Assembly (NCBI RefSeq): GCF_026343335.1
Contig: NZ_JAPELX010000001.1
Span: forward strand, 5,580,001 to 5,644,000
DNA from: Streptomyces sp. NBC_00078
Lineage (GTDB): Bacteria > Actinomycetota > Actinomycetes > Streptomycetales > Streptomycetaceae
DNA length: 64,000 nucleotides
Reading direction: 5' to 3'
Shown: piece after piece, positions 1 through 7,657 of the stretch
How positions within the stretch are numbered: the stretch's first letter is position 1
Layout: the number at the start of each line of letters is the position of its first letter
Translations under genes and position numbers: made by a program
The notes under the pieces: generated by a model
The model's database searches: none
What the model saw: only the letters and a program-made list of their open reading frames with translations
Told to the model about the DNA's origin: nothing

Positions 1-831
1 ACCCCGCGGCAGTTCTTCGTATCCCGGGTGATCCGGCTCTACCCCGCTTACTGGTTCGCCATCGCCTTCACCACGGCCGTCGTGCTCGCGGTGCCGGGGG
101 TCTGGGGCCGGCTGAAGCTGCGCGACGTACTCCTCAACCTCACGATGCTGCAGTCGGGTTCGGGCGTGGCGAGCGTCGACGGCGTCTACTGGACGCTCTG
201 GTCGGAGCTGCGCTTCTACCTGCTCTTCATGATCGTGGTGGCCACCGGGCTGACGTACCGGAAGGTCGTGATCTTCTGCTGCGTGTGGGGTGCGGCCGCG
301 ATGTTCGCCCCCGTCGCGAAGTTCCACCTCCTGACGCTGGCCGCCAACCCGGACGGAGCCTGGTTCTTCATCGCGGGCCTCGCCCTCTATCTGATGCACC
401 GCTTCGGGCAGGACCTGTTGCTGTGGGGGATCCTCGCGATGGCGTGGCTGATGGGGCAGCGGCAGCTGGGGGTCAGGATCGACGACTTTGAGCATGTCTC
501 CGGGTGGCGGGGGAGTGCGGCGCTCTTCACCGTGTTCCTGCTCGCTCTGGTCGCGATCGCCCTCGGCGCGACGGACCGCATCCGCTGGAAGTGGCTGGTC
601 ACCGCCGGCAGCCTGACGTATCCGCTGTACCTGATCCACTACGTGGCAGGTACGGCGCTGATCAGCCGGCTCCACGACACCATGGACGCCCGGCTCCTGG
701 TCGCCCTCGTGATCGCCGGCTTCCTGGTCCTGAGCCGGCTGGTGCACCGCTTCGTGGAGCGGCCCGCGGCGCGACAGCTGAAACGGGGCCTGGACACGTC
801 GTTCGCGCGGCTGCGGAACGCGAGCGCGTAG
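1..831 (+). CDS. Acyltransferase 3 family membrane protein, 5' end outside window
   Basis: The frame is open from base 1 to a TAG at 829-831, so the gene starts upstream of the window; a GTG at 28 exists but sits inside the conserved RLYPAYW segment and is not a believable start. About eight hydrophobic segments follow, and the protein ends in a basic tail. RLYPAYW and the later SLTYPLYLIHY segment are typical of the OafA/YrhL (acyltransferase 3) family, which moves acyl groups onto sugars or surface lipids at the membrane. The N-terminal catalytic His region of the family is not visible here. The substrate cannot be inferred, and it has no functional tie to the ribosomal genes that follow. 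Confidence 0.85.
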   Translation, partial: TPRQFFVSRVIRLYPAYWFAIAFTTAVVLAVPGVWGRLKLRDVLLNLTMLQSGSGVASVDGVYWTLWSELRFYLLFMIVVATGLTYRKVVIFCCVWGAAAMFAPVAKFHLLTLAANPDGAWFFIAGLALYLMHRFGQDLLLWGILAMAWLMGQRQLGVRIDDFEHVSGWRGSAALFTVFLLALVAIALGATDRIRWKWLVTAGSLTYPLYLIHYVAGTALISRLHDTMDARLLVALVIAGFLVLSRLVHRFVERPAARQLKRGLDTSFARLRNASA

Positions 832-1028
832 CGCTCCGGCCGGAGTGCCGCGGGGCGTCGCCGGCCCTCTACGGCATCGTCGTGGCCGGTGCGGCTCGCG
901 CCGCCAGGGTCAGGACTACGGCGGTGGCCGTGAGGTGTGATCGTGGTGGGGGAGGCCCCGGTGGTCCGGGAGGCGGTTACGGCGTCTGCTGCGGGGAGGT
1001 GTGAGGGCCGTTCTTCGGGTGGTTGTGT

Positions 1029-1056
1029 TTGACCTACGTCACCCTGGGGGTATTGT
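1029..1056 (+). promoter_or_regulatory. Candidate promoter for the S10 cluster
   Basis: TTGACC (1029-1034), a 16-base spacer and TATTGT (1051-1056) fit the HrdB-type vegetative consensus. It is the best match in the 607-base gap between the acyltransferase and rpsJ, and would give an mRNA leader of about 375 bases. Transcript mapping is needed; other start sites nearer rpsJ are possible. Confidence 0.5.
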
Positions 1057-1133
1057 CTCCGGCTCGATTGGCCAGGTCCCTGGCCCATATGGCAGACTGT
1101 CGGAGTTGCTCGGTCGAGTGTTGATGCTGTGCG

Positions 1134-1148
1134 CCTCCCGCCGGGAGG
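1134..1148 (+). other. Hairpin in the rpsJ leader
   Basis: CCTCCC (1134-1139) and GGGAGG (1143-1148) form a perfect 6-bp stem with a 3-base loop. It lies downstream of the candidate promoter inside the long leader of the S10 cluster. It has no U-run and could be one arm of a larger leader structure. Confidence 0.45.
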
Positions 1149-1336
1149 ACCGGAAGCGAGTCCCACAGTACTCGTCGCCCTAACTGCCGTAAGGCAGCGC
1201 TGGGGCGGACGTACGGGAATCTTCCGGGAAGTGTCAGTGCGGCGCCGGCCAGGCACCCGGTGGGCTTCTCCGCCCTCGGCTTGCGGTTCCGGAAGGGCCG
1301 TGCTTTCCCAGTAGGGATGTTCGAACAAGGGACATC

Positions 1337-1377
1337 TGTGTCGGTGAGAGCGCGACACACCCGACCGCGTGGGTCGG
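1337..1377 (+). promoter_or_regulatory. Two tandem leader hairpins just before rpsJ
   Basis: TGTGTCG (1337-1343) pairs with CGACACA (1353-1359), and directly after it CCGACC (1361-1366) pairs with GGTCGG (1372-1377). The pair ends about 60 bases before the rpsJ start. In a leader this long, such structure is a natural place for autogenous control by a ribosomal protein; in E. coli the S10 leader is the target of L4. That role is inference here. The rest of 832-1438 contains no convincing gene. Confidence 0.5.
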
Positions 1378-1438
1378 AGAGAAGTGAACGGAACACCGGG
1401 TTCCGGAGCGTACGAAGAGACAGGACTACTGAGTAGCC

Positions 1439-1747
1439 ATGGCGGGACAGAAGATCCGCATCCGGCTCAAGGCCTACGACCACGAGGTCATCGATTCCTC
1501 GGCGAAGAAGATCGTCGAAACGGTGACGCGTACTGGTGCGTCGGTCGCGGGCCCGGTGCCGCTGCCCACTGAAAAGAACGTGTACTGCGTCATCAAGTCG
1601 CCGCACAAGTACAAGGACTCGCGCGAGCACTTCGAGATGCGCACGCACAAGCGCCTGATCGACATTCTCGACCCGACGCCCAAGACCGTTGACTCTCTGA
1701 TGCGACTCGACCTCCCGGCCGGTGTCGACATCGAGATCAAGCTCTGA
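1439..1747 (+). CDS. rpsJ: 30S ribosomal protein S10
   Basis: The 102-residue product is full length for S10 and begins MAGQKIRIRLKAYDHE, with the conserved segments SPHKYKDSREHFEMRTHKR and a C-terminal DLPAGVDIEIKL. S10 sits in the 30S head and also acts as NusE, the NusG/NusB partner in antitermination. It opens the S10 cluster after a long structured leader; rplC follows after 17 bases. A weak AGGA at 1422-1425 is the only ribosome-binding sequence, which suits a translation start buried in leader structure. Confidence 0.98.
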   Translation: MAGQKIRIRLKAYDHEVIDSSAKKIVETVTRTGASVAGPVPLPTEKNVYCVIKSPHKYKDSREHFEMRTHKRLIDILDPTPKTVDSLMRLDLPAGVDIEIKL

Positions 1748-1764
1748 AGGCCGGTGATCTGAGA

Positions 1765-2409
1765 ATGGCTAAGCAGATCAAGGGCATCCTGGGCGAGAAG
1801 CTCGGCATGACGCAGGTGTGGGACGAGAACAACCGTGTTGTTCCGGTCACCGTCGTCAAGGCCAGCCCCAATGTCGTGACCCAGGTCCGCACGAACGACG
1901 TGGACGGCTACGAGTCGGTCCAGATCGCCTTCGGCGAGATCGACCCGCGCAAGGTGAACAAGCCCCTCAAGGGCCACTTCGCCAAGGCCGACGTCACGCC
2001 CCGCCGTCACCTCGTCGAGATCCGCACCGCGGACGCCTCCGAGTACACGCTGGGCCAGGAGATCTCCGCCGAGGTCTTCGAGGCCGGCGTCAAGGTGGAC
2101 GTGACCGGCAAGAGCAAGGGCAAGGGCTTCGCCGGTGTCATGAAGCGTCACAACTTCAAGGGCCTCGGCGCCGGACACGGCACCCAGCGCAAGCACCGCT
2201 CGCCCGGTTCCATCGGTGGCTGCGCCACCCCGGGCCGCGTGTTCAAGGGCCTCCGCATGGCGGGTCGCATGGGCAACGAGCGGGTCACCACCCAGAACCT
2301 GACCGTCCACGCCGTTGACGCGGAGAAGGGTCTGCTGCTCATCAAGGGCGCGGTTCCCGGTCCGAACGGCGGCCTCGTCCTGGTCCGCACCGCGGCCAAG
2401 GGGGCCTGA
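1765..2409 (+). CDS. rplC: 50S ribosomal protein L3
   Basis: The 214-residue product has the L3 signature GKSKGKGFAGVMKRHNF around residue 115 and the following GAGHGTQRKHRSPGSIG loop, the extension that reaches toward the peptidyl transferase centre. L3 is an early 23S rRNA-binding assembly protein. It lies 17 bases after rpsJ and 7 bases before rplD, in one transcription unit. Length and sequence are ordinary for actinobacteria. Confidence 0.98.
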   Translation: MAKQIKGILGEKLGMTQVWDENNRVVPVTVVKASPNVVTQVRTNDVDGYESVQIAFGEIDPRKVNKPLKGHFAKADVTPRRHLVEIRTADASEYTLGQEISAEVFEAGVKVDVTGKSKGKGFAGVMKRHNFKGLGAGHGTQRKHRSPGSIGGCATPGRVFKGLRMAGRMGNERVTTQNLTVHAVDAEKGLLLIKGAVPGPNGGLVLVRTAAKGA

Positions 2410-2416
2410 GGTACCG

Positions 2417-3073
2417 ATGAGCACTGTTGACATCCTTTCGCCTGCCGGCGAGAAGACCGGTAGCGTCGAGCTCCCCGCGGAGATCTTCGGCGTGGAGAAG
2501 ATCAGCATCCCGCTGATCCACCAGGTCGTCGTCGCGCAGAACGCCGCTGCCCGCCAGGGCACGCACAAGACCAAGCGTCGCGGCGAGGTCCGTGGTGGCG
2601 GCAAGAAGCCGTACCGCCAGAAGGGCACCGGCCGCGCCCGTCAGGGCTCGACCCGTGCACCGCAGTTCGCCGGCGGTGGCGTCGTCCACGGCCCGCAGCC
2701 GCGTGACTACTCGCAGCGGACCCCGAAGAAGATGAAGGCCGCGGCCCTGCGCCACGCCCTCACCGACCGGGCCCGCCACAACCGCATCCACGTCGTCTCC
2801 GGCGTCATCGAGGGTGAGAACCCGTCGACGAAGGCCGCCCGGACGCTGTTCGGCAAGATCTCGGAGCGCAAGAACCTGCTCCTGGTCGTCGACCGCGCCG
2901 ACGAGGCCGCGTGGCTGTCCGCCCGCAACCTGCCCCAGGTCCACATCCTGGAGCCGGGCCAGCTGAACACGTACGACGTTCTCGTCTCGGACGACGTGGT
3001 CTTCACCCAGGCCGCTTTCGAGTCCTTCGTGTCTGGCCCCAAGGCCGCTGACACCGAAGGGAGCGAAGCCTGA
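2417..3073 (+). CDS. rplD: 50S ribosomal protein L4
   Basis: The 218-residue product begins MSTVDILSPAGEKTG at the ATG at 2417. The frame is open further upstream, but that part overlaps rplC and reads as arginine-rich noise. The internal loop RQKGTGRARQGSTRAP (about residues 65-80) is the extension that lines the peptide exit tunnel, and QRTPKK follows. L4 can repress its own operon in E. coli; whether it does so here would depend on the rpsJ leader. The stop overlaps the rplW start by one base (TGATG), so the two are probably translationally coupled. Confidence 0.97.
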   Translation: MSTVDILSPAGEKTGSVELPAEIFGVEKISIPLIHQVVVAQNAAARQGTHKTKRRGEVRGGGKKPYRQKGTGRARQGSTRAPQFAGGGVVHGPQPRDYSQRTPKKMKAAALRHALTDRARHNRIHVVSGVIEGENPSTKAARTLFGKISERKNLLLVVDRADEAAWLSARNLPQVHILEPGQLNTYDVLVSDDVVFTQAAFESFVSGPKAADTEGSEA

Positions 3074-3492
3074 TGGCTACGCGTCACCCGAGCATTGCCT
3101 CCAAGGCCGCCAAGGCCGCCAAGGCCGCGCGCGTCGCCAAGGCGCGTCGCCACGAGGCCGAGGGCAAGGCCACTGTCGAGACGCCGGTGAGCAAGTCCTT
3201 CACGGACCCCCGTGACGTGCTGCTCAAGCCGGTCGTCTCCGAGAAGAGCTACGCGCTCCTCGACGAGAACAAGTACACGTTCATCGTCGCCCCGAGTGCC
3301 AACAAGACCCAGATCAAGCAGGCCGTCCAGGCGGTCTTCTCGGTCAAGGTCACCGGGGTCAACACGATCAACCGCATCGGCAAGCGCAAGCGGACCCGCA
3401 CCGGCTTCGGCCAGCGTGCGGCCACCAAGCGCGCGATCGTGACCCTCGCCGAGGGCGACCGTATCGACATCTTCGGCGGTCCGACCGCCTAA
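3073..3492 (+). CDS. rplW: 50S ribosomal protein L23 with basic N-terminal tail
   Basis: The 139-residue product is longer than the usual L23 of about 95-100 residues. The extra part is an Ala/Lys/Arg-rich tail of about 40 residues (SKAAKAAKAARVAKARR) before the L23 core, which starts near DPRDVLLKPVVSEKSY. The core keeps NKTQIKQAVQAVFSVKV and NRIGKRKRTR. L23 lies at the tunnel exit, where SRP and trigger factor dock. Its start overlaps the rplD stop by one base. The tail is clearly in frame and uses normal Streptomyces codons, so I read it as real. Confidence 0.95.
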   Translation: MATRHPSIASKAAKAAKAARVAKARRHEAEGKATVETPVSKSFTDPRDVLLKPVVSEKSYALLDENKYTFIVAPSANKTQIKQAVQAVFSVKVTGVNTINRIGKRKRTRTGFGQRAATKRAIVTLAEGDRIDIFGGPTA

Positions 3493-3532
3493 GGGCGGTC
3501 CGGATCGTCCGATATCGGACGAGGACTGAGAA

Positions 3533-4369
3533 ATGGGAATCCGCAAGTACAAGCCGACTACGCCGGGCCGTCGTGGCTCCAGCGTCGCCGACTTCGTCGA
3601 GGTCACGCGGTCCACGCCGGAGAAGTCGCTGGTCCGCCCGCTGCACAGCAAGGGCGGCCGTAACAACGCCGGTCGTGTGACCGTTCGCCACCAGGGTGGC
3701 GGACACAAGCGCGCCTACCGAGTGATCGACTTCCGTCGTCACGACAAGGACGGCGTGCCGGCGAAGGTCGCGCACATCGAGTACGACCCCAACCGCACCG
3801 CGCGCATCGCGCTGCTGCACTACGCGGACGGCGAGAAGCGCTACATCCTCGCCCCGCGCAACCTGCAGCAGGGTGACCGCGTCGAGAACGGTCCCGGGGC
3901 CGACATCAAGCCGGGCAACAACCTGGCGATCCGCAACATCCCGGTCGGTACCACGATCCACGCGATCGAGCTCCGTCCCGGTGGCGGCGCCAAGTTCGCC
4001 CGCTCCGCCGGTGCCTCCGTGCAGCTGCTCGCGAAGGAGGGCTCGATGGCCCACCTTCGTATGCCGTCCGGTGAGATCCGCCTGGTCGACCAGCGCTGCC
4101 GCGCCACGGTCGGCGAGGTCGGCAACGCCGAGCAGAGCAACATCAACTGGGGCAAGGCCGGCCGCAAGCGCTGGCTGGGCGTCCGCCCGACCGTTCGCGG
4201 TGTGGCGATGAACCCGGTTGACCACCCCCACGGTGGTGGTGAGGGCAAGACCTCCGGTGGTCGCCACCCGGTCAGCCCCTGGGGTCAGAAGGAGGGTCGT
4301 ACTCGTTCGCCGAAGAAGGCTTCGAACAAGTACATCGTCCGCCGCCGCAAGACGAACAAGAAGCGCTAG
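3533..4369 (+). CDS. rplB: 50S ribosomal protein L2
   Basis: The 278-residue product is typical L2, with the GVAMNPVDHPHGGGEGKT segment near residue 225 that holds the conserved peptidyl-transferase-proximal histidine. The C-terminus is basic (RRRKTNKKR). L2 joins the subunits and stabilises the catalytic core of 23S rRNA. A GAGGA sequence lies about 10 bases before the ATG. It sits 40 bases after rplW, and rpsS follows after 12 bases. Confidence 0.98.
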   Translation: MGIRKYKPTTPGRRGSSVADFVEVTRSTPEKSLVRPLHSKGGRNNAGRVTVRHQGGGHKRAYRVIDFRRHDKDGVPAKVAHIEYDPNRTARIALLHYADGEKRYILAPRNLQQGDRVENGPGADIKPGNNLAIRNIPVGTTIHAIELRPGGGAKFARSAGASVQLLAKEGSMAHLRMPSGEIRLVDQRCRATVGEVGNAEQSNINWGKAGRKRWLGVRPTVRGVAMNPVDHPHGGGEGKTSGGRHPVSPWGQKEGRTRSPKKASNKYIVRRRKTNKKR

Positions 4370-4381
4370 GAGCGGGTTTAG

Positions 4382-4663
4382 ATGCCGCGTAGTCTCAAGA
4401 AGGGGCCCTTCGTCGACGACCACCTCGTAAAGAAGGTGGACGCCCAGAACGAAGCCGGTTCCAAGAACGTCATCAAGACCTGGTCCCGTCGCTCGATGAT
4501 CGTCCCGGCCATGCTCGGCCACACGATCGCGGTGCACAACGGCAAGACCCACATCCCGGTGTTCGTCACCGAGGCGATGGTCGGCCACAAGCTCGGCGAG
4601 TTCTCGCCGACGCGCACCTTCCGGGGTCACGTCAAGGACGACCGGAAGTCGAAGCGCCGCTAA
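4382..4663 (+). CDS. rpsS: 30S ribosomal protein S19
   Basis: The 93-residue product opens with the near-universal MPRSLKKGPFVDDHL and keeps SRRSMIVPAMLGHTIAVHNG and GHKLGEFSPTRTF. S19 sits in the 30S head next to S13 and contacts the A-site tRNA. It is an ordinary member of the S10 cluster, with 44 bases to rplV. Confidence 0.98.
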   Translation: MPRSLKKGPFVDDHLVKKVDAQNEAGSKNVIKTWSRRSMIVPAMLGHTIAVHNGKTHIPVFVTEAMVGHKLGEFSPTRTFRGHVKDDRKSKRR

Positions 4664-4707
4664 ACGCGGATCGCATTCAGACACGTAAGTAACTGAGAGG
4701 GACAACC

Positions 4708-5055
4708 ATGGAAGCCAGGGCCCAGGCGCGGTACATCCGCGTTACGCCCATGAAGGCCCGCCGCGTGGTGGACCTTATCCGTGGCATGGACGCCACGGAG
4801 GCTCAGGCTGTTCTGCGATTCGCTCCGCAGGCAGCCTCAGTGCCCGTCGGCAAGGTGCTCGACAGCGCCATCGCCAACGCCGCGCACAACTACGACCACA
4901 CCGACGCCGACAGCCTCGTCATCTCCGAGGCGTACGTCGACGAGGGTCCGACCCTGAAGCGGTTCCGGCCGCGCGCCCAGGGCCGTGCCTACCGGATCCG
5001 CAAGCGGACCAGCCACATCACCGTGGTCGTCAGCAGCAAGGAAGGAACCCGGTAA
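4708..5055 (+). CDS. rplV: 50S ribosomal protein L22
   Basis: The 115-residue product has the L22 features YIRVTPMKARRVVDLIRG near the N-terminus and the tunnel beta-hairpin around DEGPTLKRFRPRAQGRAYRI. Changes in that hairpin give macrolide resistance in other bacteria; none of the usual deletions is seen. The TAA stop shares its last base with the rpsC ATG, so the two genes are coupled. Confidence 0.98.
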   Translation: MEARAQARYIRVTPMKARRVVDLIRGMDATEAQAVLRFAPQAASVPVGKVLDSAIANAAHNYDHTDADSLVISEAYVDEGPTLKRFRPRAQGRAYRIRKRTSHITVVVSSKEGTR

Positions 5056-5894
5056 TGGGCCAGAAGGTTAACCCGCATGGGTTCCGGCTCGGTGTCACCA
5101 CGGACTTCAAGTCCCGGTGGTACGCCGACAAGCTGTACAAGGACTACGTCAAGGAAGACGTCGCCATCCGTCGGATGATGACGTCCGGCATGGAGCGCGC
5201 CGGTATCTCGAAGGTTGAGATCGAGCGCACCCGTGACCGCGTGCGTGTGGACATCCACACCGCTCGTCCGGGCATCGTCATCGGCCGCCGTGGCGCCGAG
5301 GCCGACCGCATCCGCGGTGACCTCGAGAAGCTCACGGGCAAGCAGGTCCAGCTGAACATCCTCGAGGTCAAGAGCCCCGAGACGGACGCTCAGCTGGTTG
5401 CTCAGGCCGTTGCCGAGCAGCTCTCCTCCCGCGTCTCCTTCCGTCGCGCCATGCGTAAGAGCATGCAGGGCACGATGAAGGCCGGCGCCAAGGGCATCAA
5501 GATCCAGTGCGGCGGCCGCCTCGGCGGCGCCGAGATGTCCCGCTCGGAGTTCTACCGCGAGGGCCGTGTGCCCCTGCACACGCTCCGCGCGAACGTGGAC
5601 TACGGCTTCTTCGAGGCCAAGACGACCTTCGGCCGCATCGGTGTGAAGGTCTGGATCTACAAGGGCGACGTCAAGAACATCGCCGAGGTCCGCGCCGAGA
5701 ACGCTGCTGCCCGCGCCGGCAACCGCCCGGCCCGTGGTGGCGGCGGCGGCGCCGACCGCCCGGCCCGTGGTGGCCGTGGTGGCGAGCGCGGCGGTCGCGG
5801 TCGCAAGCCGCAGCAGGCTCCCGCCGCCGAGGCCCCCAAGGCCGAGGCTCCGGCGGCTGCCGCTCCGGCTGAGAGCACCGGAACGGAGGCCTGA
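5055..5894 (+). CDS. rpsC: 30S ribosomal protein S3 with Gly/Arg/Ala-rich C-terminal tail
   Basis: The 279-residue product is about 60 longer than typical S3. The KH domain is present (GIVIGRRGAEADRIRGDLE near residue 75), as is the C-terminal S3 domain ending near YKGDVKNIAEVRAE. After that comes a low-complexity tail: first Gly/Arg-rich (ARGGRGGERGGRGRK), then Ala/Pro/Glu-rich. S3 forms part of the mRNA entry channel and helicase. The tail stays in frame to a normal stop five bases before rplP. Such tails are common in high-GC actinobacteria, but their role is not known to me. Confidence 0.97.
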   Translation: MGQKVNPHGFRLGVTTDFKSRWYADKLYKDYVKEDVAIRRMMTSGMERAGISKVEIERTRDRVRVDIHTARPGIVIGRRGAEADRIRGDLEKLTGKQVQLNILEVKSPETDAQLVAQAVAEQLSSRVSFRRAMRKSMQGTMKAGAKGIKIQCGGRLGGAEMSRSEFYREGRVPLHTLRANVDYGFFEAKTTFGRIGVKVWIYKGDVKNIAEVRAENAAARAGNRPARGGGGGADRPARGGRGGERGGRGRKPQQAPAAEAPKAEAPAAAAPAESTGTEA

Positions 5895-5899
5895 CCGAC

Positions 5900-6319
5900 A
5901 TGCTGATCCCCCGTAGGGTCAAGCACCGCAAGCAGCACCACCCGAAGCGCAGCGGCGCTGCCAAGGGCGGCACGCAGATTGCGTTCGGCGAGTACGGCAT
6001 CCAGGCGCTCACCCCGGCCTATGTGACGAACCGCCAGATCGAGGCCGCTCGTATTGCCATGACGCGTCACATCAAGCGTGGTGGCAAGGTCTGGATCAAC
6101 ATCTACCCGGACCGTCCCCTCACCAAGAAGCCTGCCGAGACCCGCATGGGTTCCGGTAAGGGTTCGCCGGAGTGGTGGATCGCCAACGTCAAGCCCGGAC
6201 GCGTGATGTTCGAGCTGTCGTACCCCAATGAAAAGATTGCGCGTGAAGCTCTGACTCGTGCGGCCCACAAGCTGCCGATGAAGTGCCGGATCGTCAAGCG
6301 CGAGGCAGGTGAAGCGTGA
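5900..6319 (+). CDS. rplP: 50S ribosomal protein L16
   Basis: The 139-residue product starts MLIPRRVKHRKQHH and has GTQIAFGEYGIQAL, RIAMTRHIKRGGKVWINIYP and PETRMGSGKGSPEWWIANVK, all diagnostic of L16. The arginine that is hydroxylated in E. coli (R81 region, RMGSGKG) is conserved. L16 organises the A-site region of 23S rRNA. Its stop overlaps the rpmC start. Confidence 0.98.
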   Translation: MLIPRRVKHRKQHHPKRSGAAKGGTQIAFGEYGIQALTPAYVTNRQIEAARIAMTRHIKRGGKVWINIYPDRPLTKKPAETRMGSGKGSPEWWIANVKPGRVMFELSYPNEKIAREALTRAAHKLPMKCRIVKREAGEA

Positions 6320-6543
6320 TGTCGGTCGGTACCAAGGCGTCCGAGCTGCGCGAGCTGGGTGACGAGGAGCTTCTTGCGAAGCTCCGCGAAGCCAAGGAAG
6401 AACTGTTCAACCTCCGCTTCCAGGCGGCGACTGGGCAGCTCGAGAACCATGGCCGTCTGAAGGCGGTCCGCAAGGACATCGCGCGGATCTACACCCTGAT
6501 GCGCGAGCGTGAGCTGGGCATCGAAACGGTGGAGAACGCCTGA
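6319..6543 (+). CDS. rpmC: 50S ribosomal protein L29
   Basis: I choose the ATG at 6319 (74 residues, MSVGTKASELRELG), which overlaps the rplP stop by one base (TGATG); a GTG three bases earlier would add one Met. LREAKEELFNLRFQAATGQLEN and KDIARIYTLMRER are typical L29. L29 lies at the tunnel exit next to L23. The stop overlaps the rpsQ ATG by one base in the same TGATG arrangement. Confidence 0.96.
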   Translation: MSVGTKASELRELGDEELLAKLREAKEELFNLRFQAATGQLENHGRLKAVRKDIARIYTLMRERELGIETVENA

Positions 6544-6830
6544 TGAGCGAGAACAATGTGACTGAAGAGACGACCGAGGCGCGCGGCGCACGCAAGACCC
6601 GTGAGGGTCTCGTCGTCAGCGACAAGATGGACAAGACCGTCGTCGTCGCTGTCGAGGACCGCGTCAAGCACGCGCTGTACGGCAAGGTCATCCGCCGTAC
6701 GAACAAGCTCAAGGCGCACGACGAGCAGAACGCCGCGGGTGTCGGCGACCGTGTCCTCCTCGCGGAGACCCGGCCGCTGTCCGCGACGAAGCGCTGGCGC
6801 GTCGTCGAGATCCTCGAGAAGGCCAAGTAG
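6543..6830 (+). CDS. rpsQ: 30S ribosomal protein S17
   Basis: The 95-residue product is a normal S17 core (GLVVSDKMDKTVVVAVED, HDEQNAAGVGDRVLLAETRPLS) with a short acidic N-terminal lead. S17 binds 16S rRNA early in assembly. It is the last gene of the S10 cluster; a 132-base gap with three hairpins follows before rplN. Confidence 0.98.
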   Translation: MSENNVTEETTEARGARKTREGLVVSDKMDKTVVVAVEDRVKHALYGKVIRRTNKLKAHDEQNAAGVGDRVLLAETRPLSATKRWRVVEILEKAK

Positions 6831-6835
6831 CAGGT

Positions 6836-6934
6836 AATTCCCGCAAGGGAATTCCCAAAGCAGGCCTGCGGGGCAGTTGCCTCGCAGGACAGTTCCGCCA
6901 GGCTCGGCAGGGGTTCGTGAAGGGACCCCTGCCG
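6836..6934 (+). promoter_or_regulatory. Three hairpins between rpsQ and rplN
   Basis: AATTCCC/GGGAATT (6836-6842/6847-6853) closes on a GCAA tetraloop. CCTGCG/CGCAGG (6865-6870/6883-6888) follows, then a perfect 10-bp stem CGGCAGGGGT/ACCCCTGCCG (6905-6914/6925-6934) with a 10-base loop. The array fills the gap that corresponds to the S10/spc operon boundary of E. coli. No stem has a U-run. It may be a processing site, attenuator or protein-binding site. Confidence 0.6.
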
Positions 6935-6962
6935 GGAACCGGCAGACAAACAGGAGATAGAC

Positions 6963-7331
6963 GTGATCCAGCAGGAGTCGCGACTGCGTGTCGCCGACAA
7001 CACTGGTGCGAAGGAAATCCTTTGCATCCGTGTGCTCGGTGGCTCCGGTCGCCGCTACGCGGGCATCGGTGACGTCATCGTCGCCACCGTCAAGGACGCG
7101 ATCCCCGGCGGCAACGTGAAGAAGGGTGACGTCATCAAGGCGGTCATCGTTCGCACCGTCAAGGAGCGCCGCCGTCCGGACGGCTCGTACATCCGCTTCG
7201 ACGAGAACGCCGCTGTCATTCTGAAGAACGACGGCGACCCTCGTGGCACCCGCATCTTCGGCCCGGTCGGCCGGGAGCTGCGCGAGAAGAAGTTCATGAA
7301 GATCATCTCGCTGGCTCCGGAGGTGCTGTAA
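6963..7331 (+). CDS. rplN: 50S ribosomal protein L14
   Basis: The 122-residue product is standard L14 (MIQQESRLRVADNTGAKEI, GGNVKKGDVIKAVIVRT, GPVGRELREKKFMKIISLAPEVL). The start is a GTG with AGGAG six bases upstream. L14 contacts 16S rRNA in an intersubunit bridge and is a docking point for RsfS. It opens the spc cluster after the hairpin array; rplX begins two bases after its stop. Confidence 0.98.
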   Translation: MIQQESRLRVADNTGAKEILCIRVLGGSGRRYAGIGDVIVATVKDAIPGGNVKKGDVIKAVIVRTVKERRRPDGSYIRFDENAAVILKNDGDPRGTRIFGPVGRELREKKFMKIISLAPEVL

Positions 7332-7333
7332 GC

Positions 7334-7657
7334 ATGAAGATCAAGAAGGGCGACCTGGTTCAGGTCATCACCGGTAAGGACAAGGGCAAGCAGGGCAAGG
7401 TCATCGCGGCCTACCCCCGCGAGGACCGCGTCCTGGTCGAGGGTGTCAACCGGGTCAAGAAGCACACCAAGGCCGGCCCGACCGCCAGCGGTTCGCAGGC
7501 CGGCGGCATCGTCACGACCGAGGCGCCGATCCACGTCTCCAACGTCCAGCTGGTCGTTGAGAAGGACGGCAACAAGGTCGTCACGCGTGTCGGTTACCGC
7601 TTCGACGACGAGGGCAACAAGGTTCGCGTTGCCAAGCGGACGGGTGAGGACATCTGA
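7334..7657 (+). CDS. rplX: 50S ribosomal protein L24
   Basis: The 107-residue product carries the KOW motif KKGDLVQVITGKDKGKQGKV at its N-terminus and EAPIHVSNVQLV later. L24 is an assembly initiator for the large subunit and lies near the tunnel exit. Its stop overlaps the rplE ATG by one base. Confidence 0.98.
   Translation: MKIKKGDLVQVITGKDKGKQGKVIAAYPREDRVLVEGVNRVKKHTKAGPTASGSQAGGIVTTEAPIHVSNVQLVVEKDGNKVVTRVGYRFDDEGNKVRVAKRTGEDI

Noticed and set aside
2315..2416. N-terminal extension of rplD
   Set aside because: It overlaps rplC and reads as Arg/Ser-rich noise; the L4 family starts at MSTVDI.
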